From an uncultured Collinsella sp. (GTDB lineage Bacteria > Actinomycetota > Coriobacteriia > Coriobacteriales > Coriobacteriaceae), in the NCBI GenBank assembly GCA_902495355.1, contig CABUWV010000003.1, forward strand, positions 1 to 64,000: DNA of 64,000 bases. The letters are read 5' to 3'. Below the pieces are notes generated by a model that saw nothing but the letters and a program-made list of their open reading frames with translations, had not been told where the DNA came from and searched no databases. The position numbers and the translations under genes were made by a program. This document shows positions 9,272 through 17,481 of the stretch, in pieces. Position 1 is the stretch's first letter; each line of letters starts with the position of its first letter.

Positions 9272-9301
9272 TCATACGGACGTTTAGTTTTGAAGGGTGT
9301 T

Positions 9302-9886
9302 TTACAGCACCAAAATCCCCAGGTGCTCCAGCAAAATCTTGAGGCCGATGAGGATGAGCACGACGCCGCCCACGATGGTGGCGGGTTTTTCGTAGCGCTC
9401 GCCAAAGGTGTGGCCGATCGCTACGCCGGCGACGGAGAAGATAAACGTTGTGACTCCGATAAGCGATACAGCGGGAACGATGTCAACCGAGAGCGCAGCA
9501 AATGAGATGCCCACGGCCAGGGCGTCGATTGAGGTGGCGATAGCCAGAATCAGGTACTCACCCAGGTCAATCTTTTCGGCATCCTTGCCGTCGCTCTCGT
9601 CCTCATCCTCGTCTTCGGTAAAGGCCTCCCACAGCATTTTGCCGCCGATAAAGGCCAAAAGGATAAAGGCGATCCAATGGTCGATGGGTCCGATGATGCT
9701 CATGAATTGACTGCCGAGCGCCCATCCGATTACGGGCATGCCGGCCTGGAAGCCGCCAAAGAACAGGCCGAGCACTACGGCGACCTTAAGGTTGATCTTC
9801 TTCATGCCAAGGCCCTTGCAGATGGATACGGCAAAGGCGTCCATCGAAAGGCCGATAGCGAGCAATACGAGCTCTGCGAGTCCCAT
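9302..9886 (-). CDS. mntP: Manganese efflux pump MntP
   Basis: Inner-membrane Mn2+ exporter of the MntP (YebN, DUF204) family, 194 residues (E. coli 188). Six hydrophobic helices are visible. The paired signature motifs are GLSMDAFAVSICKG (~residues 10-23) and ATSIDALAVGISFA (~115-128), each with the conserved Asp. A short acidic loop EDEDEDESDGKD lies between the halves. The start at 9886 follows GGGAG; a longer frame reaches into the leader but has no site. A yybP-ykoY riboswitch precedes it, which supports manganese-dependent induction. Confidence 0.95.
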   Translation of the reverse strand: MGLAELVLLAIGLSMDAFAVSICKGLGMKKINLKVAVVLGLFFGGFQAGMPVIGWALGSQFMSIIGPIDHWIAFILLAFIGGKMLWEAFTEDEDEDESDGKDAEKIDLGEYLILAIATSIDALAVGISFAALSVDIVPAVSLIGVTTFIFSVAGVAIGHTFGERYEKPATIVGGVVLILIGLKILLEHLGILVL

Positions 9887-9938
9887 AGTCTGGCTCCCTT
9901 TCTGCGGGCGGGCCCGCGTGTACCTCTTGGGGGAGTAA

Positions 9939-10078
9939 CAAAAAAGACCCGTGGCGTACGCGTTGTGCGCACAGCCACGAGTCTCGTTCATTAAGGCAAG
10001 CCAGACCGCATCGGCCAGTATGTTGACTTGCCGCGCCACCGGAGGCGAACCCGGTCACGCGACTACTCCCTCATTTAT
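9939..10078 (-). promoter_or_regulatory. yybP-ykoY manganese riboswitch with terminator
   Basis: Read on the minus strand, the leader starts ATGAGGGAGTAGTCGC, the hallmark 5' piece of yybP-ykoY RNAs. It continues through a three-way-junction-like set of stems to AACGAGAC. It ends in a hairpin (AGACTCGTGGC / GCCACGGGTCT) with six T, about 50 bases before mntP. In this class Mn2+ binding prevents the terminator from forming. The call rests on motif recognition and on the gene it precedes; no covariance search was run. Confidence 0.85.
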
Positions 10079-10233
10079 GCGAATCCCGATGCTACCACAT
10101 AAGCAGCTCATTTGGATTGGGGCTCTCAGCTGTGTTCGCTCATTCTGTAAGCATCGGATTTTGCGGGCGTCACAGGGGCAAACCGTGAGAAACTTATTGA
10201 CGTTTATGGAGCGTATACGATGGGAGCGATGCC

Positions 10234-11301
10234 TTGGATAAGAACGAGCTGCAAAAGCGTATGGAACAGGCTATTCGCCTGACGGCACCTGGTCAGCCGA
10301 TCCGCACCGCCCTCGACATGATTATCGCCGGTCACCTGGGCGCCCTTATCTGCGTCGGCGACACCGAAAACGTGCTCGCTGCCGGTAACGACGGCTTCCC
10401 GCTCAACATTTCGTTCACCTCGAACCGTCTGTTCGAGCTCTCCAAGATGGACGGTGCCATCGTCATCGACGGCGACCTCACCCAGATCCTGCGCGCCAAC
10501 TTCCACCTCAATCCCGATCCCTCGCTCGCCACGAGCGAGACGGGCATGCGTCATCGCACCGCCGCTCGCATGTCGGTGCTCACCGACGCCATCGTGATCT
10601 CGGTCTCGGCCCGTCGTGCCGTCGTCAACGTGTACGTTCATGGCAAGAGCTACGAGATCCAGTCCGTGACCACCATCATGAGCTCGGTCAACCAGCTCGT
10701 CGCCACGCTCCAGACCACCCGTCAGTCGCTCGATCGCTCCCTGCTGCGCCTGACGGCCCTCGAGCTCGACGACTACGTCACGCTCGCCGACATTACCGGT
10801 ATTTTCTCGAGCTTCGAGATCATGCAGCAGGCAAAGACCGAGCTTAAGGATTGCATTGTCAAGCTGGGCAACCAGGGCAAGCTCGTGCAGATGCAGCTCG
10901 AGCAGCTCGCCGGCTCCAGCATGGATACCGAGTACGACCTGATGATTCGCGACTACGCGAGCGACTCCTCCGAGGCAAACGCCGAGAAGATTCGCGCTGA
11001 GCTTGCCCGTATGACGCCCAAGGACTTGTCCGACCCGCAGCATGTGGCGGCGGTTCTGGGCTACGACGACCTGGACGAGGACTCCGTCATGACGCCGTTG
11101 GGCCTGCGCACGCTTTCGCGCGTGTCCGTCGTGCGCGACGGCGTGGCCGAGAAGATTGTCGACGAGTACGGCTCGCTGCAGGAGCTCATGGATGACATCA
11201 GCGAGGACCCGGAGCGCCTGGGCGACTTTGGCGTCAACAACCCTGCCATTCTTGCGGACTCGCTGTACCGCATGAAGGGCACCAAACAGGGGAACGCATA
11301 A
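10234..11301 (+). CDS. disA: DNA-integrity scanning diadenylate cyclase DisA
   Basis: Makes the second messenger c-di-AMP from two ATP and monitors branched DNA. The 355 residues contain the N-terminal DAC domain with both catalytic motifs, DGA (~residue 74) and RHRTA (~105). A helical linker follows (~150-285), then a C-terminal helix-hairpin-helix region (~290-345). The TTG start at 10234 follows GGGAG by seven bases; the nearest in-frame ATG (10261) would remove nine residues. The next gene, ispD, overlaps its stop by one base. disA next to ispD and ispF is a usual Gram-positive arrangement. Confidence 0.95.
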   Translation: MDKNELQKRMEQAIRLTAPGQPIRTALDMIIAGHLGALICVGDTENVLAAGNDGFPLNISFTSNRLFELSKMDGAIVIDGDLTQILRANFHLNPDPSLATSETGMRHRTAARMSVLTDAIVISVSARRAVVNVYVHGKSYEIQSVTTIMSSVNQLVATLQTTRQSLDRSLLRLTALELDDYVTLADITGIFSSFEIMQQAKTELKDCIVKLGNQGKLVQMQLEQLAGSSMDTEYDLMIRDYASDSSEANAEKIRAELARMTPKDLSDPQHVAAVLGYDDLDEDSVMTPLGLRTLSRVSVVRDGVAEKIVDEYGSLQELMDDISEDPERLGDFGVNNPAILADSLYRMKGTKQGNA

Positions 11302-12029
11302 TGGCGCCCGTATGCGCCGTGGTCGTTGCCGGCGGCAGCGGCCAGCGCTTTGGAAATCCCGGCGGCAAGCAGCTCGTCAATGTAGCGGGTCGTCCGCTTA
11401 TGAGCTGGTCCATCCGCGCATTTGACCGTAGCGATAAGGTCGGCCACATCGTCGTGGTTTGCCCTGCCGAGCGTCGTGCCGAGATGCGCCGCCTGGCCAT
11501 CGACCCGTTTGACTATGACACGCCCATCAGCTTTGCCGATGCCGGCGATACCCGTCAGGATTCCACCCGTGCCGGCGTGCATGCGGTTCCGGCGGGTTTC
11601 GAATATGTCGCCATCCACGACGGCGCTCGTCCGCTCATTACGACCGAGGCCATCGACCACGCTATCGACGTGCTCGTGAGCGACCGTGCCCTCGACGGTG
11701 TCGTGTGCGGTCAGCCCGCGATCGACACGCTCAAGATCGTTGACGGCGATAATATCGTCGAGACGCCGCCGCGTGAGCTCTACTGGGCAGCGCAGACGCC
11801 GCAGATCTTTAGCGTCGATGCTATGAAGCGCGCCCACGCTGCAGCCATTGCCGAGGGCTTTATCGGTACCGATGATTCGTCGCTGGTCGAGCGCATGGGT
11901 GGGCGCGTCCGCTGCGTCCAGAGCCCACGCGATAACCTTAAGGTGACGGTGCCCGAGGACCTGCGTCCCGTAACCGCGATTCTGCTTGGCCGCATGGCCG
12001 AGGGAGAGGACCTTCCCCATGTTCAGTAA
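11301..12029 (+). CDS. ispD: 2-C-methyl-D-erythritol 4-phosphate cytidylyltransferase IspD
   Basis: Third step of the MEP isoprenoid pathway: transfers CMP from CTP to MEP. The 242-residue length is normal. The nucleotide-binding start AVVVAGGSGQRFGNPGGKQ (residues 6-24), the HDGARPL motif (~112) and the ETPPRELYWAAQTPQ region (~155-170) are all present. It starts on the last base of the disA stop codon and overlaps ispF by 11 bases, so disA-ispD-ispF are one operon. Confidence 0.96.
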   Translation: MAPVCAVVVAGGSGQRFGNPGGKQLVNVAGRPLMSWSIRAFDRSDKVGHIVVVCPAERRAEMRRLAIDPFDYDTPISFADAGDTRQDSTRAGVHAVPAGFEYVAIHDGARPLITTEAIDHAIDVLVSDRALDGVVCGQPAIDTLKIVDGDNIVETPPRELYWAAQTPQIFSVDAMKRAHAAAIAEGFIGTDDSSLVERMGGRVRCVQSPRDNLKVTVPEDLRPVTAILLGRMAEGEDLPHVQ

Positions 12030-12513
12030 CCTGCGCATTGGCCATGGCTACGACGTTCACCGTCTGGTGGAGGGGCGTCGATGTATCATCGGCGGTGTCG
12101 ACATTCCCTACGAGCGCGGCCTGCTGGGCCACTCGGATGCCGATGTGCTCGCGCACGCCTTGGCCGACGCCATTCTGGGCGCCTGCCGCGGGGGAGACAT
12201 CGGCAAGCTATTCCCCGATACCGACCCCGCCTATGAGGGTGCCGACTCGATGGTGCTGCTCGCTCGCGTGATGGACTATGCGCGCGAGTTGGGCTTTGAG
12301 TTTGTCGATGCCGATTGCACCATTGCCTGCCAGCAGCCTAAGATCACCCCGCACCGCGATGCCATGCGCGCCAACCTCGCCCATGCCTTGGGCGTTGACG
12401 TCGAAAACGTGGGCGTCGCCGCCACTACGACCGAAAAGCTCGGTTGGGAAGGCCAGGGCGAGGGAATCGGCGCCTGGGCCGTCTGCCTGCTACAGAAAAC
12501 CGTTAAGGAGTAA
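12019..12513 (+). CDS. ispF: 2-C-methyl-D-erythritol 2,4-cyclodiphosphate synthase IspF
   Basis: Fifth enzyme of the MEP pathway; forms MEcPP and releases CMP. The 164-residue length fits. Zinc ligands appear as GYDVHRL (Asp and His, residues ~8-13) and the later GHSDADVLAH segment. The C-terminal ATTTEKLGWEGQGEGI is the CMP-binding motif. The ATG at 12019 follows AGGGAGAGGA. It overlaps ispD and is followed by cysS after three bases. No IspDF fusion is present; the genes are separate but overlapping. Confidence 0.96.
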   Translation: MFSNLRIGHGYDVHRLVEGRRCIIGGVDIPYERGLLGHSDADVLAHALADAILGACRGGDIGKLFPDTDPAYEGADSMVLLARVMDYARELGFEFVDADCTIACQQPKITPHRDAMRANLAHALGVDVENVGVAATTTEKLGWEGQGEGIGAWAVCLLQKTVKE

Positions 12514-12516
12514 CGA

Positions 12517-13983
12517 ATGCGTATCTACAACAGCGCTACCCATAAAAAGGAAGAGTTCCAGCCCATCGAGTCCGGCAAGGTCCGCATGTACGTGTGCGGC
12601 CCCACGGTCTACGACAACATCCACATCGGCAATGCCCGCACGTTCATCAGCTTTGACGTGATTCGCCGCTGGCTCATCGCAAGCGGTTACGAGGTCACGT
12701 TCGCCCAGAACCTCACCGATGTCGACGACAAGATCATCAAGCGCGCCAACGAGCAGGGCCGCACTGCCGCCGAGGTCGCAACGGAGTTCTCCGACAAGTT
12801 CATCGGCGTCATGCGCGCCGCCAACGTGCTCGATCCCGATGTGCGCCCCCGCGCCACCAAGGAAATCGGCCCCATGATCGCCATGATCAAGACGCTTATC
12901 GAGCAGGGCCATGCCTATGCCGCCGATAACGGCGACGTGTACTTTGCTGTGCGCAGCGATCCCAACTATGGCCAGGTCTCGGGCCGCAACATCGATGACC
13001 TTATGGTTGGTGCGCGCATCGAGGAGAACGAGGACAAGAACGACCCGCTCGACTTTGCCCTGTGGAAGGCCGCCAAGCCCGGCGAGCCCAGCTGGCCGAG
13101 CCCTTGGGGCGAGGGCCGTCCTGGTTGGCACACCGAGTGCGCCGCCATGGTGCATCGCTACCTGGGTACCCCGATCGATATCCACGGCGGTGGCTCCGAT
13201 CTTGCCTTCCCGCATCACGAGAACGAGTGCGCCCAGGCCACCTGCGCCTGGCACCAGGGCTTCTCCAACACCTGGATGCACACGGGCATGCTGCTGGTAG
13301 ACGGCGAGAAGATGTCCAAGTCGCTCGGCAACTTCTTTACGCTGGCCGAGGTCCTCGAGCAGCACTCCGCTGCCGCCCTGCGCCTGCTGATGCTGCAGAC
13401 GAGCTATCGCTCGCCGCTCGACTTTTCTTGGGAGCGCCTGGAGGGTGCCGAGAACTCGCTCACGCGTATCGCCGGTACGGTCGAGAACCTGCGCTGGGCC
13501 GCGAACCATGCGACGGCCGACGCCGATGCGGCTGCCGCCGAGGCATTTGCCGCCAAGGCCGCCGAGACTCGTGCCGCCTTTAAGGAGTGCATGGACGACG
13601 ACTTTAACACCGCTGGTGCCATGGGTGCCGTCTTTGGCTTTGTGACCGAGTGCAACCAGTACCTGGAGCAGGCGGGCGACGCTGCCGACAAGGCCGCCGC
13701 GCTTGCCGCCGCCGACACGCTGGCCGAGCTGCTCGATACGTTTGGCGTTGAGCTCCCCGAGCCCAAGGTCGAGCTGCCGCTGGGTCTGCTGGGTGTTGCC
13801 GCCGGTCTGGTTGCCTACACGGGTGACGATGTGGACGAGGCTGCTGCCAAGATTCTCGAGGCCCGCGCCGAGGCCCGCGCCGCCAAGAACTGGGATCTGG
13901 CAGATGCCATCCGCGACCAGCTCAAGGACCTCGGGCTGACGATCGAGGATACCGCCGCCGGCACTCGTATTAAGAGTCTCTAG
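12517..13983 (+). CDS. cysS: Cysteinyl-tRNA synthetase
   Basis: Class I synthetase that charges tRNA-Cys. In 488 residues: the ATP-binding HIGH-like HIGNART (~residue 31-37), zinc ligands including Cys28 in YVCGPTVYDNIH and WHTECAAM (~205), a HHENECAQ stretch, the KMSKSLGN catalytic loop (~265), and a C-terminal anticodon-binding DALR-type helical domain rich in Ala. Its start is three bases after ispF, preceded by AAGGAG. This confirms the ispF-cysS linkage typical of actinobacteria and firmicutes. Confidence 0.97.
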   Translation: MRIYNSATHKKEEFQPIESGKVRMYVCGPTVYDNIHIGNARTFISFDVIRRWLIASGYEVTFAQNLTDVDDKIIKRANEQGRTAAEVATEFSDKFIGVMRAANVLDPDVRPRATKEIGPMIAMIKTLIEQGHAYAADNGDVYFAVRSDPNYGQVSGRNIDDLMVGARIEENEDKNDPLDFALWKAAKPGEPSWPSPWGEGRPGWHTECAAMVHRYLGTPIDIHGGGSDLAFPHHENECAQATCAWHQGFSNTWMHTGMLLVDGEKMSKSLGNFFTLAEVLEQHSAAALRLLMLQTSYRSPLDFSWERLEGAENSLTRIAGTVENLRWAANHATADADAAAAEAFAAKAAETRAAFKECMDDDFNTAGAMGAVFGFVTECNQYLEQAGDAADKAAALAAADTLAELLDTFGVELPEPKVELPLGLLGVAAGLVAYTGDDVDEAAAKILEARAEARAAKNWDLADAIRDQLKDLGLTIEDTAAGTRIKSL

Positions 13984-13989
13984 TATTTG

Positions 13990-14092
13990 TCGACCGTTCG
14001 AGGTGCGGCAGATTGCCTTGAAAGAGGAGGGCATAGACCTGGTGGTCATGCCCGACGATTGAAAGGCAAGGTGCCGTGGCTCGGACGGTCGA
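13990..14092. repeat. Nested palindrome, GGCATGACC family, copy 1
   Basis: The outer stem TCGACCGT (13990-13997) pairs with ACGGTCGA (14085-14092). An intermediate stem TGCCTT (14014) pairs with AAGGCA (14063). The core hairpin GGGCATAGACC (14029-14039) pairs with GGTCATGCCC (14044-14053) around TGGT. Read on the minus strand the core is GGCATGACC-loop-GGTCTATGCC, the same core as at 35.99 kb and 54.96 kb. It fills the cysS-rlmB gap. Confidence 0.8.
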
Positions 14093-14126
14093 TTCTTGTT
14101 CGTTATCTTTTTAAGGAGGCCGTTTT

Positions 14127-15041
14127 ATGGCCGACAATCGCAAGCGTGCGCCTCGTGGCGGCAAGCAGGCTGCTTCTGGCTCGCGTCCGATTCGCCGCAA
14201 CGACCGCGCTGCCGCTCCCAAGGGCCAGCGCGAGCGCTCACAGGCTGCTCGCCCGCAGCGCGAGCGTAGCCGCGATAACGTCCAGGTTCCCAAGGGCGAG
14301 TTTATCGAAGGTCGCCGTGCTGCCGCCGAGGCGCTGCGTACCGGCTTTCCCGTCAAGTGCGCGCTCATCGCTGAGGGCGGGGAGCGCGATGCCGCCTTGT
14401 CGCACCTGGTCGACGACCTCAACGCCGCAGGTGTCCGCATTAAGTATGTGCCGCGCGCGCAGCTCGACGCGCTGTCGAGCCATGGCGCTCACCAGGGCAT
14501 TGCGCTCGAGGTTGGCAACTTCCCCTATGCCGATGTTGCCGATATCCTCGACCGTGCGGGCGACGGTCCGGCGCTCGTCGTCGTGCTCGACCATGTGACC
14601 GACGACGGCAACTTTGGCGCCATCGTGCGCTCCGCCGAGGTCGTGGGCGCGGCGGGCGTCATCATTGCCAACAAGCGCGCCGCCGGTGTAACCGTCGGCA
14701 GCTACAAGACTTCTGCCGGCGCCGTCATGCATCTGCCCATCGCGCAGGTGCCCAATATCGCCCGTGCACTCGATGACCTCAAGGCCGCTGGCTTTTGGGT
14801 GGGCGGTGCTTCCGAGCACGCCGAGGGCAGCTGCTGGGATGCTCCCTTCGAGGGCCGCGTGGCGCTCGTCATGGGTTCCGAGGGCGACGGCATCTCGCGT
14901 CTGGTGCTCGAGAAATGCGACTTCTTGACCAAGCTTCCCCAGCGTGGCATGACCGAGAGTCTCAACGTTGCCCAGGCGACCACCGCGCTGTGCTTTGAGT
15001 GGCTGCGCCGCAATGCCGGCGAGCTCATGGGGGAGGAGTAG
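14127..15041 (+). CDS. rlmB: TrmH/SpoU-family 23S rRNA (guanosine-2'-O-) methyltransferase
   Basis: SAM-dependent 2'-O-methyltransferase with a trefoil knot. Of 304 residues, the first ~60 are basic and disordered (RNA-binding tail). The SpoU substrate-binding L30e-like domain follows (~60-135), then the catalytic domain. All three SpoU motifs are visible: DDGNFGAIVRSAE (~155), MGSEGDGIS (~250) and LPQRGMTESLNVAQA (~270). A strong AAGGAGG precedes the ATG. RlmB (G2251) is the likely identity, but other TrmH-family sites cannot be excluded. Its stop is three bases before the next ATG. Confidence 0.9.
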   Translation: MADNRKRAPRGGKQAASGSRPIRRNDRAAAPKGQRERSQAARPQRERSRDNVQVPKGEFIEGRRAAAEALRTGFPVKCALIAEGGERDAALSHLVDDLNAAGVRIKYVPRAQLDALSSHGAHQGIALEVGNFPYADVADILDRAGDGPALVVVLDHVTDDGNFGAIVRSAEVVGAAGVIIANKRAAGVTVGSYKTSAGAVMHLPIAQVPNIARALDDLKAAGFWVGGASEHAEGSCWDAPFEGRVALVMGSEGDGISRLVLEKCDFLTKLPQRGMTESLNVAQATTALCFEWLRRNAGELMGEE

Positions 15042-15044
15042 CGC

Positions 15045-15722
15045 ATGTCCAAGAAGAACCGTGCCAAGTCCAAGGCCAAGCGCTTTGGCGAGGGCTCGGC
15101 CAAGCCGATTGTTTCGGCCGCGACCTATGGCGTGGGCGGCAATGCGTTTGCGCAGGCCATCGCCGATCCGGTCTCGACGGTGCACTCCAATAAGCCCGAG
15201 CTGCTGGTGGTCGACGGTTACAACGTGATTCACTGCACGCCGCGCTACGAAAAGCTCGTCTACGACCATTCCGACGATCCGTATTCCAGCGACGTTCACG
15301 ATATGGCGCGCACGGCGCTCATTAATGACGTAGCTGCGTTTGCCCAGGGCCGCTACGAGGCCGTGATCGTATTTGACGGCGCGGGCAATATCTCCAGCGA
15401 GCGCCCCAACCTACCGGCCCGCGGCGTGCGCATTGAGTTTTCGCCGACGGGTGTTTCGGCCGATACCGTGGTGCAGAAGCTCTGCATCGAGGCGCGCGAA
15501 GAAGGCCGCGCGTGCTCCGTGGTTTCGAGTGACGGCACAATCCAGGCCGTCGTCATGGGCAAGGGCGTCACGCGCATCTCGAGCCGCATGCTGGTGGACG
15601 AGATCAAACAGATCGACAACGACGTTCACGAGGCCGAGGAAGCCCCGCAAATCAAGATGACTCTGGGCAGTCGCCTGAGCCCCGATGCCCTGGCCAAGCT
15701 CAAGGCCCTTCGCGGGAGGTAG
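15045..15722 (+). CDS. YacP-like NYN-domain ribonuclease
   Basis: 225 residues. Residues ~1-45 are basic. The NYN (PIN-like) domain begins at LLVVDGYNVIH (~50-60), with conserved acidic residues at VIVFDGAGN (~107) and SDGTIQ (~165). The family includes B. subtilis Rae1/YacP, a ribosome-associated endoribonuclease whose gene also follows the cysS-rlmB block. It is co-transcribed with rlmB. The role in mRNA cleavage is inferred from the family and position. Confidence 0.85.
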   Translation: MSKKNRAKSKAKRFGEGSAKPIVSAATYGVGGNAFAQAIADPVSTVHSNKPELLVVDGYNVIHCTPRYEKLVYDHSDDPYSSDVHDMARTALINDVAAFAQGRYEAVIVFDGAGNISSERPNLPARGVRIEFSPTGVSADTVVQKLCIEAREEGRACSVVSSDGTIQAVVMGKGVTRISSRMLVDEIKQIDNDVHEAEEAPQIKMTLGSRLSPDALAKLKALRGR

Positions 15723-15749
15723 GTGAGCTGACGGCGCGACGCTGTCTCG

Positions 15750-17090
15750 CTAACTCCATTCAGCGATGTCGATCATTCTACGGAGGCGCCATGTAAGCGC
15801 CTCTTTTAGATATGGCAGCCTTGCCGCGAGCGCGTCGTTTCTGGACAGAATCTCGATTGCCTCGTCAACGAAGCCTTCGAGTTTGTCGCCGTCAAACCAG
15901 CTCATGTCCTCGACGAGCAACATTTGTTTGGCGGGGCTTGAATGAAATTGCGCACTGGTAAAACTGTGCTCTCCCGCCCTGAGCTCCTCTAGTGATATGT
16001 TGCACCAGAGTGATGAGCCCGAATCGAAGATGGGGGCTGGTCTGCAGACCAGTGAGTTGACGTTTCGCACGAGGCCGAAGTTGCGCCAATGACGATCGTA
16101 GTTGGCAATGATGTCATCGCATACGATCATGCGGCCAAGGGCGTCTTTTATATCTGTCGCTCCAAGCTCCTCGCAGTTTGCTACATACCGTTCGTAATCG
16201 GTTAGTCGCTCGTCTGCATTTGCATGCTGGTTTACATAGAACGCAGGGACATATTCTTCTTCGTCAGTTAAGAAGACACTGCATGTGCTCAAGGCGGAAG
16301 TGCCCGCGCCTTCGAGCGAATAGGGTACATAATCGTAAGTGTTCAGGATGCGACGGTGAAGTGCAGTCGCCACCATCTCGTTATAGGGTTCCTGGTTTAG
16401 ATGCGCTCCTGCTTTATGCAGAATTCGACGCCCGCCCTCGCATGTCCAGTACTTTTGAAGATTGCCGTCCGACGTGTTATCGGGCTTTGCGGCAGCCGCT
16501 TTTCCCTCTGGGGCAAAGGGCGCAATGGACAGTGAGACGTCATCAAAGGCGTTATTGAAGAAGTTAATGTCCTCCCAGGCGAGACCGGAACTTTGGGGCC
16601 TTATCCAATACTGGTCGGATAAGGAGAGGCCAAGATTTCGCTGTACGAGTTCATCGGGAACATCGACTGCGGCTTCTGCAAGCAGGGAGGCTAGCCCAAT
16701 GCGTGCGAGCGGGATACCGCGGCCGCGCCACCAAGTGCGGAAAGAGTCGAGCGATACGGGGCTATTAGGGCCAAATACCCCAATAGGGGCGTGGGCGTAA
16801 TCGACGTCGGCACCGATGTGGGTGAAGTCTTTTCGCGATGTGTTGTAGACCAGCTGAGCGACTTCATACGTGCGGTTCATGAGGGTGAACGCGATCTCGC
16901 TCTTACCGTAGCCGCGGCGGGGACGTCCCCCCGTTTTGGTCACGGAGCGGAGTCGCGTGTCGACGCTGTCTTTGTCGATGAGCCATACGCCAGAAGCCTT
17001 GCGGGCCTCAAGTGCTCCGTTTTTTATGAGCTCCTGCACCCTGCGCGGAGTGATGCCGAGTAGCTCGGCGGCTTCCTTGGTGGTAAGCAT
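15750..17090 (-). CDS. HTH-fused HipA-like kinase (single-protein toxin/regulator candidate)
   Basis: 446 residues. Residues 1-50 form an excisionase/MerR-type winged helix (KEAAELLGITPRRVQELIKN, then WLIDKDSVD). The remainder resembles HipA-like kinases: an ATP-loop area near SDGNLQKYW (~residue 209), the catalytic-loop DDIIANYDRHWRNFG (~330-344) and metal-binding IFDSGSS (~359-365). The catalytic Asp, His, Asn and DFG-like Asp are all present. No separate antitoxin gene lies beside it, so DNA binding and kinase function appear to be combined. An 18-bp inverted repeat lies directly upstream. The substrate is unknown, and toxicity is an inference. Confidence 0.8.
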   Translation of the reverse strand: MLTTKEAAELLGITPRRVQELIKNGALEARKASGVWLIDKDSVDTRLRSVTKTGGRPRRGYGKSEIAFTLMNRTYEVAQLVYNTSRKDFTHIGADVDYAHAPIGVFGPNSPVSLDSFRTWWRGRGIPLARIGLASLLAEAAVDVPDELVQRNLGLSLSDQYWIRPQSSGLAWEDINFFNNAFDDVSLSIAPFAPEGKAAAAKPDNTSDGNLQKYWTCEGGRRILHKAGAHLNQEPYNEMVATALHRRILNTYDYVPYSLEGAGTSALSTCSVFLTDEEEYVPAFYVNQHANADERLTDYERYVANCEELGATDIKDALGRMIVCDDIIANYDRHWRNFGLVRNVNSLVCRPAPIFDSGSSLWCNISLEELRAGEHSFTSAQFHSSPAKQMLLVEDMSWFDGDKLEGFVDEAIEILSRNDALAARLPYLKEALTWRLRRMIDIAEWS

Positions 17091-17100
17091 CGAGAAACCC

Positions 17101-17160
17101 TTCGTCAGAACGAATAGTTTTATCTATTCCATTTTAATTAATACTATTCGTTCTGGCGAA
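17101..17160 (-). promoter_or_regulatory. Inverted-repeat operator of the HTH-HipA gene
   Basis: TTCGTCAGAACGAATAGT (17101-17118) and ACTATTCGTTCTGGCGAA (17143-17160) are reverse complements at 17 of 18 positions. The arms are separated by 24 AT-rich bases that probably contain the promoter. Arm starts are 42 bp apart (four helical turns), and the array lies 10 bp from the start codon. The gene's own N-terminal helix-turn-helix is the likely binder. Confidence 0.75.
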
Positions 17161-17313
17161 TGGTTTTAAGATTGAGAGCGCACTGACAGAAATGAGCGGG
17201 CCTGGTACGCGCTGTTGCTGGATTTTGCATATTTGTATAACGCTGTGCGGCCTGTTGCGCCCCGTCCGCAATTCCATTATTCTTAACAGGCTTCGCGCGA
17301 AAGCGCCAAGTGT

Positions 17314-17388
17314 GCCAGTGTGGCGCAACGGTAGCGCAACTGATTTGTAATCAGTGGGTTGCAGGTTCGATTCCTGTCACTGGCTCCA
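17314..17388 (+). tRNA. tRNA-Thr (anticodon TGT)
   Basis: Cloverleaf: acceptor GCCAGTG / CACTGGC, anticodon stem ACTGA / TCAGT with loop TTTGTAA (anticodon TGT), T-arm with GTTCGATTC. A genomic CCA follows the discriminator base (17386-17388). Confidence 0.95.
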
Positions 17389-17481
17389 TGAGAGTTTCGG
17401 GCTCTGTTTCCTTGTGGGACAGGGCCCGTTTCTATTTATGTCGATAAGTCAGCGTGTTTGGCGCCAACCAAGCTTCAGGTT

